A stretch of DNA of 64,000 bases from Fasciola hepatica. Lineage: Eukaryota > Platyhelminthes > Trematoda > Plagiorchiida > Fasciolidae. The stretch lies in contig CANUEZ040000203.1 in NCBI GenBank assembly GCA_948099385.1, positions 310,001 through 374,000 of the forward strand, in the 5' to 3' direction. Shown here piece by piece: positions 38,172 to 50,221 of this stretch; position 1 is the first letter of the stretch, and every line of letters starts with the position of its first letter. A program made the translations under genes and the position numbers. A model generated the notes under the pieces. It worked only from the letters and a program-made list of their open reading frames with translations. It was not told the origin of the DNA and did no database searches.

Positions 38172-38993
38172 GCGAAAGCGAAAGCCGAAGCCAATTTAGG
38201 TATTGTGCTGTATCATGTATTGTATATGTTGAACAAAGCGTTGAGACCCATATCGGATAGCCTTGTGGTTTGGGTGTTCGACTGACATTCGTTCACCCCA
38301 ACCCTTGTTCGTGTCCCCGTGTGAGCTCTGTCCATGTGCAATGCTCATGATTCCTTTAGCGGATCAAACAGCTGCATAGTGTTTCAATCAATCTCACTGG
38401 TCAGTTCAGTGTTCAAGCTGCATGGAGAATCATATTATACAAATCTACTCTGCTACTGCTCTATTGCATTGTATGAGCAATCTGTGTGGATTGTTCATAA
38501 GGGAATGCCTTGGTTTTACTTAGGCCCATAAATAGAGAAGTGATGGAACATAGGATTGGATCGGTGTGCGAGAATTTGGTTGTTACCGTTCAAAGCGAAA
38601 GCGAAAGCCGAAGCCAATTTGGGGATTGTGCTATATCATTAATTGTATATGTTGAACAAAGCGCTGAGACTCATATCGGATAGCCTTGTGGTTTGGGTGT
38701 TCGACTGACATTCGTTCACCCCAACCCTTGTTCGTGTCCCCGTGTGGGCTCTGTCCATGTGCAATGCTCATGATTTCCTTAGCGGATCAAACAGCTGTAC
38801 AGTGCTTCCATCATTTTCAATGGTCAGTTCAGTGTTCAAGCTGCATGGAGAATCATATTATACAAATCTACTCTGCTACTGCTCTATTGCAATGTATGAG
38901 CAATCTGTGTGGATTGTTCATAAGGGAATGCCTTGGTTTTACTTAGGCCCATAAATAGAGAAGTGATGGAACATAGGATTGGATCGGTGTGCG

Positions 38994-39017
38994 GCAAAAT
39001 ATTTCTAACCAGTCAAT
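38994..39017 (+). other. Replaced 24-bp block, variant c
   Basis: Same block as at 38148, exactly two units (846 bp) downstream, with the same linked TTTAGGTATTGTGCTG. The intervening unit is of a different type (CATTAATTGTATATG and CGCTGAGACTC). Confidence 0.9.
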
Positions 39018-40262
39018 GCGAAAGCGAAAGCCGAAGCCAATTTAGGTATTGTGCTGTATCATGTATTGTATATGTTGAACAAAGCGTTGAGACCCATATC
39101 GGATAGCCTTGTGGTTTGGGTGTTCGACTGACATTCGTTCACCCCAACCCTTGTTCGTGTCCCCGTGTGGGCTCTGTCCATGTGCAATGCTCATGATTCC
39201 TTTAGCGGATCAAACAGCTGCATAGTGTTTCAATCAATCTCACTGGTCAGTTCAGTGTTCAAGCTGCATGGAGAATCATATTATACAAATCTACTCTGCT
39301 ACTGCTCTATTGCATTGTATGAGCAATGTGTGTGGATTGTTCATAAGGGAATGCCTTGGTTTTACTTAGGCCCATAAATAGAGAAGTGATGGAACATAGG
39401 ATTGGATCGGTGTGCGAGAATTTGGTTGTTACCATTCAAAGCGAAAGCGAAAGCCGAAGCCAATTTTTGGATTGTGCTATATCATGTAGTGTACAGGTTG
39501 AACAAAGCGTTGAGACCCAAATCGGATAGCCTTGTGGTTTGGGTGTTCGACTGACATTCGTTCACCCCAACCCTTGTTCGTGTCCCCGTGTGGGCTCTGT
39601 CCATGTGCAATGCTCATGATTCCTTTAGCGGATCAAACAGCTGTATAGTGTTTCAATCAATCTCACTGGTCAGTTCAGTGTTCAAGCTGCATGGAGAATC
39701 ATATTATACAAATCTACTCTGCTACTGCTCTATTGCATTGTATGAGCAATCTGTGTGGATTGTTCATAAGGGAATGCCTTGGTTTTACTTAGGCCCATAA
39801 ATAGAGAAGTGATGGAACATAGGATTGGATCGGTGTGCGAGAATTTGGTTGTTACCGTTCAAAGCGAAAGCGAAAGCCGAAGGAAATTTGGGGATTGTGC
39901 TATATCATGTATTGTATATGTTGAACAAATCGTTGAGACCCATATCGGATAGCCTTGTGGTTTGGGTGTTCGACTGACATTCGTTCACCCCAACCCTTGT
40001 TCGTGTCCCCGTGTGGGCTCTGTCCATGTGCAATGCTCATGATTCCTTTAGAGGATCAAACAGCTGTATAATGTTTCAATCAATCTCACTGGTCAGTTCA
40101 GTGTTCAAGCTGCATGGAGAATCATATTATACAAATCTACTCTGCTACTGCTCTATTGCATTGTATGAGCAATCTGTGTGGATTGTTCATAAGGGAATGC
40201 CTTGGTTTTACTTAGGCCCATAAATAGAGAAGTGATGGAACATAGGATTGGATCGGTGTGCG

Positions 40263-40286
40263 GCAAAATATTTCTAACCAGTCAAT
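40263..40286 (+). other. Replaced 24-bp block, variant c, linkage broken
   Basis: Same 24-bp block, three units after 38994. Here the downstream sequence is the ordinary TTTGGGGATTG, while GCTGTATC further on is retained. The usual linked marker is therefore lost on one side only, which suggests a short conversion tract. Confidence 0.88.
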
Positions 40287-42379
40287 GCGAAAGCGAAAGC
40301 CGAAGCCAATTTGGGGATTGTGCTGTATCATGTATTGTATATGTTGAACAAAGCGTTGAGACCCATATCGGATAGCCTTGTGGTTTGGGTGTTCGACTGA
40401 CATTCGTTCACCCCAACCCTTGTTCGTGTCCCCGTGTGGGCTCTGTCCATGTGCAATGCTCGTGATTCCTTTAGCGGATCAAACAGCTGAATAGTGTTTC
40501 AATCAATCTCACTGGTCAATTCAGTGTTCAAGCTGCATGGAGAATCATATTATACAAATCTACTCTGCTACTGCTCTATTGCATTGTATGAGCAATGTGT
40601 GTGGATTGTTCATAAGGGAATGCCTTGGTTTTACTTAGGCCCATAAATAGAGAAGTGATGGAACATAGGATTGGATCGGTGTGCGAGAATTTGGTTGTTA
40701 CCGTTCAAAGCGAAAGCGAAAGCCGAAGGAAATTTGGGGATTGTGCTATATCATGTATTGTATATGTTGAACAAAGCGTTGAGACCCATATCGGATAGCC
40801 TTGTGGTTTGGGTGTTCGACTGACATTCGTTCACCCCAACCCTTGTTCGTGTCCCCGTGTGGGCTCTGTCCATGTGCAATGCTCATGATTCCTTTAGCGG
40901 ATCAAACAGCTGTATAGTGTTTCAATCGATCTCACTGGTCAGTTCAGTGTTCAAGCTGCATGGAGAATCATATTATACAAATCTACTCTGCTACTGCTCT
41001 ATTGCATTGTATGAGCAATCTGTGTGGATTGTTCATAAGGGAATGCCTTGGTTTTACTTAGGCCCATAAATAGAGAAGTGATGGAACATAGGATTGGATC
41101 GGTGTGCGAGAATTTGGTTGTTACCGTTCAAAGCGAAAGCGAAAGCCGAAGCCAATTTTTGGATTGTGCTATATCATGTAGTGTACAGGTTGAACAAAGC
41201 GTTGAGACCCAAATCGGATAGCCTTGTGGTTTGGGTGTTCGACTGACATTCGTTCACCCCAACCCTTGTTCGTGTCCCCGTGTGGGCTCTGTCCATGTGC
41301 AATGCTCATGATTCCTTTAGCGGATCAAACAGCTGTATAGTGTTTCAATCAATCTCACTGGTCAGTTCAGTGTTCAAGCTGCATGGAGAATCATATTATA
41401 CAAATCTACTCTGCTACTGCTCTATTGCATTGTATGAGCAATCTGTGTGGATTGTTCATAAGGGAATGCCTTGGTTTTACTTAGGCCCATAAATAGAGAA
41501 GTGATGGAACATAGGATTGGATCGGTGTGCGAGAATTTGGTTGTTACCGTTCAAAGCGAAAGCGAAAGCCGAAGGAAATTTGGGGATTGTGCTATATCAT
41601 GTATTGTATATGTTGAACAAAGCGTTCAGACCCATATCGGATAGCCTTGTGGTTTGGGTGTTCGACTGACATTCGTTCACCCCAACCCTTGTTCGTGTCC
41701 CCGTGTGGGCTCTGTCCATGTGCAATGCTCATGATTCCTTTAGCGGATCAAACAGCTGTATAGTGTTTCAATCAATCTCACTGGTCAGTTCAGTGTTCAA
41801 GCTGCATGGAGAATCTTATTATACAAATCTACTCTGCTACTGCTCTATTGCATTGTATGAGCAATCTGTGTGGATTGTTCATAAGGGAATGCCTTGGTTT
41901 TACTTAGGCCCATAAATAGAGAAGTGATGGAACATAGGATTGGATCGGTGTGCGAGAATTTGGTTGTTACCGTTCAAAGCGAAAGCGAAAGCCGAAGCCA
42001 ATTTTTGGATTGTGCTTTATCATGTAGTGTACAGGTTGAACAAAGCGTTGAGACCCAAATCGGATAGCCTTGTGGTTTGGGTGTTCGACTGACATTCGTT
42101 CACCCCAACCCTTGTTCGTGTCCCCGTGTGGGCTTTGTCCATGTGCAATGCTCATGATTCCCTTAGCGGATCAAACAGCTGAACAGTGCTTCCATCATTT
42201 TCAATGGTCAGTTCAGTGTTCAAGCTGCATGGAGAATCATATTATACAAATCTACTCTGCTACTGCTCTATTGCATTGTATGAGCAATCTGTGTGGATTG
42301 TTCATAAGGGAATGCCTTGGTTTTACTTAGGCCCATAAATAGAGAAGTGATGGAACATAGGATTGGATCGGTGTGCGAG

Positions 42380-45300
42380 AATTTGGTTGTTAGCGTTCAA
42401 AGCAAAAGCGAAGGCCGAAGGAAATTTGGGGATTGTGCTATATCATGTATTGTATATGTTGAACAAAGCGTTGAGACCCATATCGGATAGCCTTGTGGTT
42501 TGGGTGTTCGACTGACATTCGTTCACCCCAACCCTTGTTCGTGTCCCCGTGTGGGCTCTGTCCATGTGCAATGCTCATGATTCCTTTAGCGGATCAAACA
42601 GCTGTATAGTGTTTCAATCAATCTCACTGGTCAGTTCAGTGTTCAAGCTGCATGGAGAATCATATTATACAAATCTACTCTGCTACTGCTCTATTGCATT
42701 GTATGAGCAATCTGTGTGGATTGTTCATAAGGGAATGCCTTGGTTTTACTTAGGCCCATAAATAGAGAAGTGATGGAACATAGGATTTGATCGGTGTGCG
42801 AGAATTTGGTTGTTACCGTTCAAAGCGAAAGCGAAAGCCGAAGCCAATTTTTGGATTGTGCTATATCATGTATTGTATATGTTGAACAAAGCGTTGAGAC
42901 CCAAATCGGATAGCCTTGTGGTTTGGGTGTTCGACTGACATTCGTTCACCCCAACCCTTGTTCGTGTCCCCGTGTGGGCTCTGTCCATGTGCAATGCTCA
43001 TGATTCCTTTAGCGGATCAAACAGCTGTATAGTGTTTCAATCAATCTCACTGGTCAGTTCAGTGTTCAAGCTGCATGGAGAATCATATTATACAAATCTA
43101 CTCTGCTACTGCTCTATTGCATTGTATGAGCAATCTGTGTGGATTGTTCATAAGGGAATGCCTTGGTTTTACTTAGGCCCATAAATAGAGAAGTGATGGA
43201 ACATAGGATTGGATCGGTGTGCGAGAATTTGGTTGTTAGCGTTCAAAGCAAAAGCGAAGGCCGAAGCCAATTTGGGGATTGTGCTATATCATGTATTGTA
43301 TATGTTGAACAAAGCGTTGAGACCCATATCGGATAGCCTTGTGGTTTGGGTGTTCGACTGACATTCGTTCACCCCAACCCTTGTTCGTGTCCCCGTGTGG
43401 GCTCTGTCCATGTGCAATGCTCATGATTCCTTTAGCGGATCAAACAGCTGTATAGTGTTTCAATCAATCTCACTGGTCAGTTCAGTGTTCAAGCTGCATG
43501 GAGAATCATATTATACAAATCTACTCTGCTACTGCTCTATTGCATTGTATGAGCAATCTGTGTGGATTGTTCATAAGGGAATGCCTTGGTTTTACTTAGG
43601 CCCATAAATAGAGAAGTGATGGAACATAGGATTGGATCGGTGTGCGAGAATTTGGTTGTTACCGTTCAAAGCGAAAGCGAAAGCCGAAGCCAATTTTTGG
43701 ATTGTGCTATATCATGTAGTGTACAGGTTGAACAAAGCGTTGAGACCCAAATCGGATAGCCTTGTGGTTTGGGTGTTCGACTGACATTCGTTCACCCCAA
43801 CCCTTGTTCGTGTCCCCGTGTGGGCTTTGTCCATGTGCAATGCTCATGATTCCCTTATCGCATCAAACAGCTGTACAGTGCTTCCATAATTTTCAATGGT
43901 CAGTTCAGTGTTCAAGCTGCATGGAGAATCATATTATACAAATCTACTCTGCTACTGCTCTATTGCATTGTATGAGCAATCTGTGTGGATTGTTCATAAG
44001 GGAATGCCTTGGTTTTACTTAGGCCCATAAATAGAGAAGTGATGGAACATAGGATTGGATCGGTGTGCGAGAATTTGGTTGTTACCGTTCAAAGCAAAAG
44101 CGAAGGCCGAAGCCAATTTGGGGATTGTGCTATATCATGTATTGTATATGTTGAACAAAGCGTTGAGACCCATATCGGATAGCCTTGTGGTTTAAGTGTT
44201 CGACTGACATTCGTTCACCCCAACCCTTGTTCGTGTCCCCGTGTGGGCTCTGTCCATGTTCAATGCTCATGATTCCTGTAGCGGATCAAACAGCTGTACA
44301 GTGCTTCCATAAATTTCAATGGTCAGTTCAGTGTTCAAGCTGCATGGAGAATCTTATTATACAAATCTACTCTGCTACTGCTCTATTGCATTGTATGTGC
44401 GATCTGTGTGGATTGTTCATAAGGGAATGCCTTGGTTTTACTTAGGCCCATAAATAGAGAAGTGATGGAACATAGGATTGGATCGGTGTGCGTGAATTTG
44501 GTTGTTACCGTTCAAATCGAAAGCGAAAGCCGAAGCCAATTTTTGAATTGTGCTATATCATGTATTGTATATGTTGAACAAAGCGCTGAGACCCATATCG
44601 GATAGCCTTGTGGTTTGGGTGTTCGACTGACATTCGTTCACCCCAACCCTTGTTCGTGTCCCCGTGTGGGCTCTGTCCACGTGCAATGCTCATGATTCCC
44701 TTAGCGGATCAAACAGCTGTACAGTGCTTCCATCATTTTCAATGGTCAGTTCAGTGTTCAAGCTGCATGGAGAATCTTATTATACAAATCTACTCTGCTA
44801 CTGCTCTATTGCATTGTATGAGCAATCTGTGTGGATTGTTCATAAGGGAATGCCTTGGTTTTACTTAGGCCCATAAATAGAGAAGTGATGGAACATAGGA
44901 TTGGATCGGTGTGCGAGAATTTGGTTGTTAGCGTTCAAAGCAAAAGCGAAGGCCGAAGGAAATTTGGGGATTGAGCTATTTCATGTATTGTATATGTTGA
45001 ACAAAGCGTTGAGACCCATATCGGATAGCCTTGTGGTTTGGGTGTTCGACTGACATTCGTTCACCCCAACCCTTGTTCGTGTCCCCGTGTGGGCTCTGTC
45101 CATGTTCAATGCTCATGATTTCCTTAGCGGATCAAACAGCTGTACAGTGCTTCCATCATTTTCAATGGTCAGTTCAGTGTTCAAGCTGCATGGAGAATCT
45201 TATTATACAAATCTACTCTGCTACTGCTCTATTGCATTGTATGAGCAATCTGTGTGGATTGTTCATAAGGGAATGCCTTGGTTTTACTTAGGCCCATAAA

Positions 45301-46500
45301 TAGAGAAGTGATGGAACATAGGATTGGATCGGTGTGCGTGAATTTGGTTGTTACCGTTCAAAGCGAAAGCGAAAGCCGAAGGAAATTTGGGGATTGTGCT
45401 ATATCATGTATTGTATATGTTGAACAAAGCGCTGAGACCCATATCGGATAGCCTTGTGGTTTGGGTGTTCGACTGACATTCGTTCACCCCAACCCTTGTT
45501 CGTGTCCCCGTGTGGGCTCTGTCCATGTGCAATGCTCATGATTCCCTTAGCGGATCAAACAGCTGTACAGTGTTTCAATCAATCTCACTGGTCAGTTCAG
45601 TGTTCAAGCTGCATGGAGAATCATATTTTACAAATCTACTCTGCTACTGCTCTATTGCATTGTATGAGCAATCTGTGTGGATTGTTCATAAGGGAATGCC
45701 TTGGTTTTACTTAGGCCCATAAATAGAGAAGTGATGGAACATAGGATTGGATCGGTGTGCGAGAATTTGGTTGTTACCGTTCAAAGCGAAAGCGAAAGCC
45801 GAAGCCAATTTTTGGATTGTGCTATATCATGTTGTGTACAGGTTGAACAAAGCGTTGAGACCCAAATCGGATAGCCTTGTGGTTTGGGTGTTCGACTGAC
45901 ATTCGTTCACCCCAACCCTTGTTCGTGTCCCCGTGTGGGCTTTGTCCATGTGCAATGCTCATGATTCCCTTAGCGGATCAAACAGCTGTACAGTGCTTCC
46001 ATAATTTTCAATGGTCAGTTCCGTGGTCAAGCTGCATGGAGAATCATATTATACAAATCTACTCTGCTACTGCTCTATTGCATTGTATGAGCAATCTGTG
46101 TGGATTGTTCATAAGGGAATGCCTTGGTTTTACTTAGGCCCATAAATAGAGAAGTGATGGAACATAGGATTGGATCGGTGTGCGAGAATTTGGTTGTTAG
46201 CGTTCAAAGCAAAAGCGAAGGCCGAAGGAAATTTGGGGATTGTGCTATATCATGTATTGTATATGTTGAACAAAGCGTTGAGACCCATATCGGATAGCCT
46301 TGTGGTTTGGGTGTTCGACTGACATTCGTTCACCCCAACCCTTGTTCGTGTCTCTGAGTGGGCTCTGTCCATGTGCAATGCTCATGATTTCCTTAGCGGA
46401 TCAAACAGCTGTACAGTGCTTCCATCATTTTCAATGGTCAGTTCAGTGTTCAAGCTGCATGGAGAATCTTATTATACAAATCTACTCTGCTACTGCTCTA
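42380..46500. repeat. Alternating units with GTTAGCGTTCAAAGCAAAAG
   Basis: A variant of the conserved segment, GTTAGCGTTCAAAGC followed by AAAAGCGAAGGCCG, occurs near 42392, 43238, 44930 and 46199, with a partial form near 44086 that keeps GTTACCG. Spacings are 2, 2, 2 and 3 units. The intervening units are mostly type a or have GTGCGTGAATTTGG. The variant destroys one GCGAAAGC copy (to GCAAAAGC) and changes the following GCCGAAGCC neighbourhood. Many units from 44.3 to 46.5 kb also have GAGAATCTTATTATAC for GAGAATCATATTATAC. Confidence 0.78.
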
Positions 46501-47453
46501 TTGCATTGTATGAGCAATCTGTGTGGATTGTTCATAAGGGAATGCCTTGGTTTTACTTAGGCCCATAAATAGAGAAGTGATGGAACATAGGATTGGATCG
46601 GTGTGCGAGAATTTGGTTGTTACCGTTCAAAGCGAAAGCGAAAGCCGAAGGAAATTTGGGGATTGTGCTATATCATGTATTGTATATGTTGAACAAAGCG
46701 TTGAGACCCATATCGGATAGCCTTGTGGTTTGGGTGTTCGACTGACGTTCGTTCACCCCAACCCTTGTTCGTGTCCCCGTGTGGGCTCTGTCCATGTGCA
46801 ATGCTCATGATTCCCTTATCGCATTAAAAAGCTGTACAGTACTTCAATCAATCTCACTGGTCAGTTCAGTGTTCAAGCTGCATGGAGAATCATATTATAC
46901 AAATCTACTCTGCTACTGCTCTATTGCATTGTATGAGCAATCTGTGTGGATTGTTCATAAGGGAATGCCTTGGTTTTACTTAGTCCCATAAATAGAGAAG
47001 TGATGGAACATAGGATTGGCTCGGTGTGCGAGAATTTGGTTGTTACCATTCAAAGCGAAAGCGAAAGCCGAAGCCAATTTGGGGATTGTGCTATATCATT
47101 TATTGTATATGTTGAACAAAGCGCTGAGACTCATATCGGATAGCCTTGTGGTTTGGGTGTTCGACTGACATTCGTTCACCCCAACCCTTGTTCGTGTCCC
47201 CGTGTGGGCTCTGTCCATGTGCAATGCTCATGATTCCCTTAGCGGATCAAACAGCTGTACAGTGCTTCCATAATTTTCAATGGTCAGTTCAGTGTTCAAG
47301 CTGCATGGAGAATCATATTATACAAATCTACTCTGCTACTGCTCTATTGCATTGTATGAGCAATCTGTGTGGATTGTTCATAAGGGAATGCCTTGGTTTT
47401 ACTTAGGCCCATAAATAGAGAAGTGATGGAACATAGGATTGGATCGGTGTGCG

Positions 47454-47477
47454 GCAAAATATTTCTAACCAGTCAAT
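47454..47477 (+). other. Replaced 24-bp block, variant c
   Basis: Same block as at 38994 and exactly 20 units (8,460 bp) downstream. The preceding unit also corresponds: CATTTATTGTATATG with CGCTGAGACTC near 47098-47132, against CATTAATTG with CGCTGAGACTC near 38638-38672. This suggests a two-unit segment shared over distance. Confidence 0.88.
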
Positions 47478-47878
47478 GCGAAAGCGAAAGCCGAAGCCAA
47501 TTTAGGTATTGTGCTGTATCATGTATTGTATATGTTGAACAAAGCGTTGAGACCCATATCGGATAGCCTTGTGGTTTGGGTGTTCGACTGACATTCGTTC
47601 ACCCCAACCCTTGTTCGTGTCTCCGAGTGGGCTCTGTCCATGTGCAATGCTCATGATTCCCTTAGCGGATCAAACAGCTTTACAGTGCTTCTATAATTTT
47701 CAAAGGTCAGTTCAGTGTTCAAGCTGCATGGAGAATCATATTATACAAATCTACTCTGCTACTGCTCTATTGCATTGCATGAGCAATCTGTGTGTGGATT
47801 GTTCATAAGGGAATGCCTTGGTTTTACTTAGGCCCATAAATAGAGAAGTGATGGAACATAGGATTGGATCGGTGTGCG

Positions 47879-47902
47879 AAAATATATTTCTAACCAGTCA
47901 AT
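47879..47902 (+). other. Replaced 24-bp block, variant c-prime
   Basis: Second example of the c-prime form, in the unit directly after a c-form unit. It shares TTTAGGTTTTGGGC with 35188 and has GAACAGTGCG where that unit has GAACAGAGCG. The unit before it carries a 2-bp insertion (TGTGTGTGG near 47790). Confidence 0.88.
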
Positions 47903-49944
47903 GCGAAAGCGAAAGCCGAAGCCAATTTAGGTTTTGGGCTATATCATGTGTTGTATATGTTGAACAGTGCGTTGAGACCCATATCGGATAGCCTTGTGGT
48001 TTGGGTGTTCGACTGACATTCGTTCACCCCAACCCTTGTTCGTGTCCCCGTGTGGGCTCTGTCCATGTGCAATGCTCATGATTCCTTTAGCGGATCAAAC
48101 AGCTGTACAGTGCTTCCATAATTTTCAATGGTCAGTTCCGTGGTCAAGCTGCATGGAGAATCATATTATACAAATCTACTCTGCTACTGCTCTATTGCAT
48201 TGTATGAGCAATCTGTGTGGATTGTTCATAAGGGAATGCCTTGGTTTTACTTAGGCCCATAAATAGAGAAGTGATGGAACATAGGATTGGATCGGTGTGC
48301 GTGAATTTGGTTGTTACCGTTCAAAGCGAAAGCGAAAGCCGAAGGAAATTTGGGGATTGTGCTATATCATGTATTGTATATGTTGAACAAAGCGTTGAGA
48401 CCCATATCGGATAGCCTTGTGGTTTGGGTGTTCGACTGACATTCGTTCACCCCAACCCTTGTTCGTGTCCCCGTGTGGGCTCTGTCCATGTGCAATGCTC
48501 ATGATTCCTTTAGCGGATCAAACAGCTGTATAGTGTTTCCATCAATCTCACTGGTCAGTTCAGTGTTCAAGCTGCATGGAGAATCATATTATACAAATCT
48601 ACTCTGCTACTGCTCTATTGCATTGTATGAGCAATCTGTGTGGATTGTTCATAAGGGAATGCCTTGGTTTTACTTAGGCCCATAAATAGAGAAGTGATGG
48701 AACATAGGATTGGATCGGTGTGCGAGAATTTGGTTGTTACCATTCAAAGCGAAAGCGAAAGCCGAAGCCAATTTTTGGATTGTGCTATATCATGTAGTGT
48801 ACAGGTTGAACAAATCGTTGAGACCCAAATCGGATAGCCTTGTGGTTTGGGTGTTCGACTGACATTCGTTCACCCAAACCCTTGTTCGTGTCCCCGTGTG
48901 GGCTTTGTCCATGTGCAATGCTCATGATTCCCTTATCGCATCAAACAGCTGTACAGTGCTTCCATAATTTTCAATGGTCAGTTCAGTGTTCAAGCTGCAT
49001 GGAGAATCATATTATACAAATCTACTCTGCTACTGCTCTATTGCATTGTATGAGCAATCTGTGTGGATTGTTCATAAGGGAATGCCTTGGTTTTACTTAG
49101 GCCCATAAATAGAGAAGTGATGGAACATAGGATTGGATCGGTGTGCGAGAATTTGGTTGTTACCGTTCAAAGCAAAAGCGAAAGCCGAAGGAAATTTGGG
49201 GATTGTGCTATATCATGTATTGTATATGTTGAACAAAGCTTTGAGACTCATATCGGATAGCCTTGTGGTTTGGGTGTTCGACTGACATTCGTTCACCCCA
49301 ACCCTTGTTCGTGTCTGCGAGTGGGCTCTGTCCATGTGCAATGCTCATGATTCCCTTAGCGGATCAAACAGCTGTACAGTGCTTCAATCAATCTCACTGG
49401 TCAGTTCAGTGTTCAAGCTGCATGGAGAATCATATTATACAAATCTACTCTGCTACTGCTCTATTGCATTGTATGAGCAATCTGTGTGGATTGTTCATAA
49501 GGGAATGCCTTGGTTTTACTTAGGCCCATAAATAGAGAAGTGATGGAACATAGGATTGGATCGGTGTGCGTGAATTTGGTTGTTACCGTTCAAAGCGAAA
49601 GCGAAAGCCAAAGGAAATTTGGGGATTGTGCTATATCATGTATTGTATATGTTGAACAAAGCGCTGAGACCCATATCGGATAGCCTTGTGGTTTGGGTGT
49701 TCGACTGACATTCGTTCACCCCAACCCTTGTTCGTGTCCCCGTGTGGGCTCTGTCCATGTGCAATGCTCATGATTCCCTTAGCGGATCAAACAGCTGTAC
49801 AGTGCTTCCATAATTTTCAATGGTCAGTTCAGTGTTCAAGCTGCATGGAGAATCATATTATACAAATCTACTCTGCTACTGCTCTATTGCATTGTATGAG
49901 CAATCTGTGTGGATTGTTCATAAGGGAATGCCTTGGTTTTACTT

Positions 49945-49958
49945 AGGCCCATAAATAG
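49945..49958 (+). promoter_or_regulatory. AGGCCCATAAATAG promoter-like motif at each unit start (speculative)
   Basis: Nearly every unit has AGGCCCATAAATAGAG. GGCCCATAA fits the plant promoter element GGCCCAWWW, and CATAAATAG resembles a TATA box. The motif lies in the least variable half of the unit. A few units have AGTCCCAT (15679, 18217, 19486, 21601, 22870, 46983) or AGGACCAT (30906). There is no evidence of transcription in the sequence, and the plant element is relevant only if the host is a plant. Confidence 0.2.
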
Positions 49959-50017
49959 AGAAGTGATGGAACATAGGATTGGATCGGTGTGCGAGAATTT
50001 GGTTGTTACCGTTCAAA

Positions 50018-50038
50018 GCGAAAGCGAAAGCCGAAGCC
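50018..50038 (+). repeat. Overlapping GCGAAAGC motifs plus CCGAAG (reference unit)
   Basis: The unit contains two overlapping copies of GCGAAAGC sharing GC (period 6, GAAAGC), followed at once by GCCGAAGCC. The 8-mer d(GCGAAAGC) is established in biophysical literature as an exceptionally stable mini-hairpin with a GAA-type loop. GCCGAAGCC read on the minus strand is GGCTTCGGC, a C(TTCG)G tetraloop sequence with a two-pair stem. The common variant GCCGTAGCC gives loop TACG, which still fits the UNCG tetraloop class. The arrangement is present in most units at unit positions 73-93; folding in vivo is inference. Confidence 0.75.
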
Positions 50039-50213
50039 AATTTGGGGATTTTGCTATATCATGTAGTGTATATGTTGAACAAAGCGTTGAGACCCATATC
50101 GGATAGCCTTGTGGTTTGGGTGTTCGACTGACATTCGTTCACCCCAACCCTTGTTCGTGTCCCCGTGTGGGCTCTGTCCATGTGCAATGCTCATGATTCC
50201 CTTAGCGGATCAA

Positions 50214-50221
50214 ACAGCTGT
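50214..50221 (+). other. ACAGCTGT palindrome in each unit
   Basis: An 8-bp perfect palindrome is present in most units at unit positions 269-276. It lies inside a variable window and is broken in many units (AAAGCTGT, ACAGTTGT, ACAGCTTT, ACAGCTGC), so there is no sign that it is maintained. Confidence 0.6.

Larger units (their letters stand above)
36000..43700. repeat. Domain of TATAGTGTTTC/CATAGTGTTTC units with alternating upstream halves
   Basis: Almost all of the 18 units have CAGCTGTATAGTG or CAGCTGCATAGTG followed by TTCAATCAATCTCACTGG; the units at about 38686 and 42070 do not. Their upstream halves fall into three types. Type a has CAATTTTTGGATTG, GTGTACAGGTTG and CCCAAATCGG. Type b has CCGAAGGAAATTTGG, TTGTATATG and CCCATATCGG. 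Type c has the replaced 24-bp block. By unit from 36148 the order is a, a-like, b, a, b, c, other, c, a, b, c, b, a, b, a, b, a-like, b-like. From about 40.7 to 43.4 kb types b and a alternate strictly, which is an emerging 846-bp dimer. Confidence 0.83.

Noticed and set aside
50003..50024. CENP-B-box-like sequence on the minus strand (TTTCGCTTTGAACGGTA)
   Set aside because: It matches 7 of the 9 key bases of the CENP-B box. I estimate about one such match by chance in a 423-bp unit searched on both strands, so it is not evidence.
50104..50135. Pol III A box (TAGCCTTGTGG) and B box (GTTCGACTG) like strings, suggesting a tRNA-derived repeat
   Set aside because: Each has a mismatch to its consensus and they are only about 7 bp apart, too close for an internal Pol III promoter. 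No cloverleaf is formed.
50214..50221. ACAGCTGT palindrome as a functional binding site
   Set aside because: It is broken in many units and lies within a variable window, so nothing indicates that it is kept by selection.
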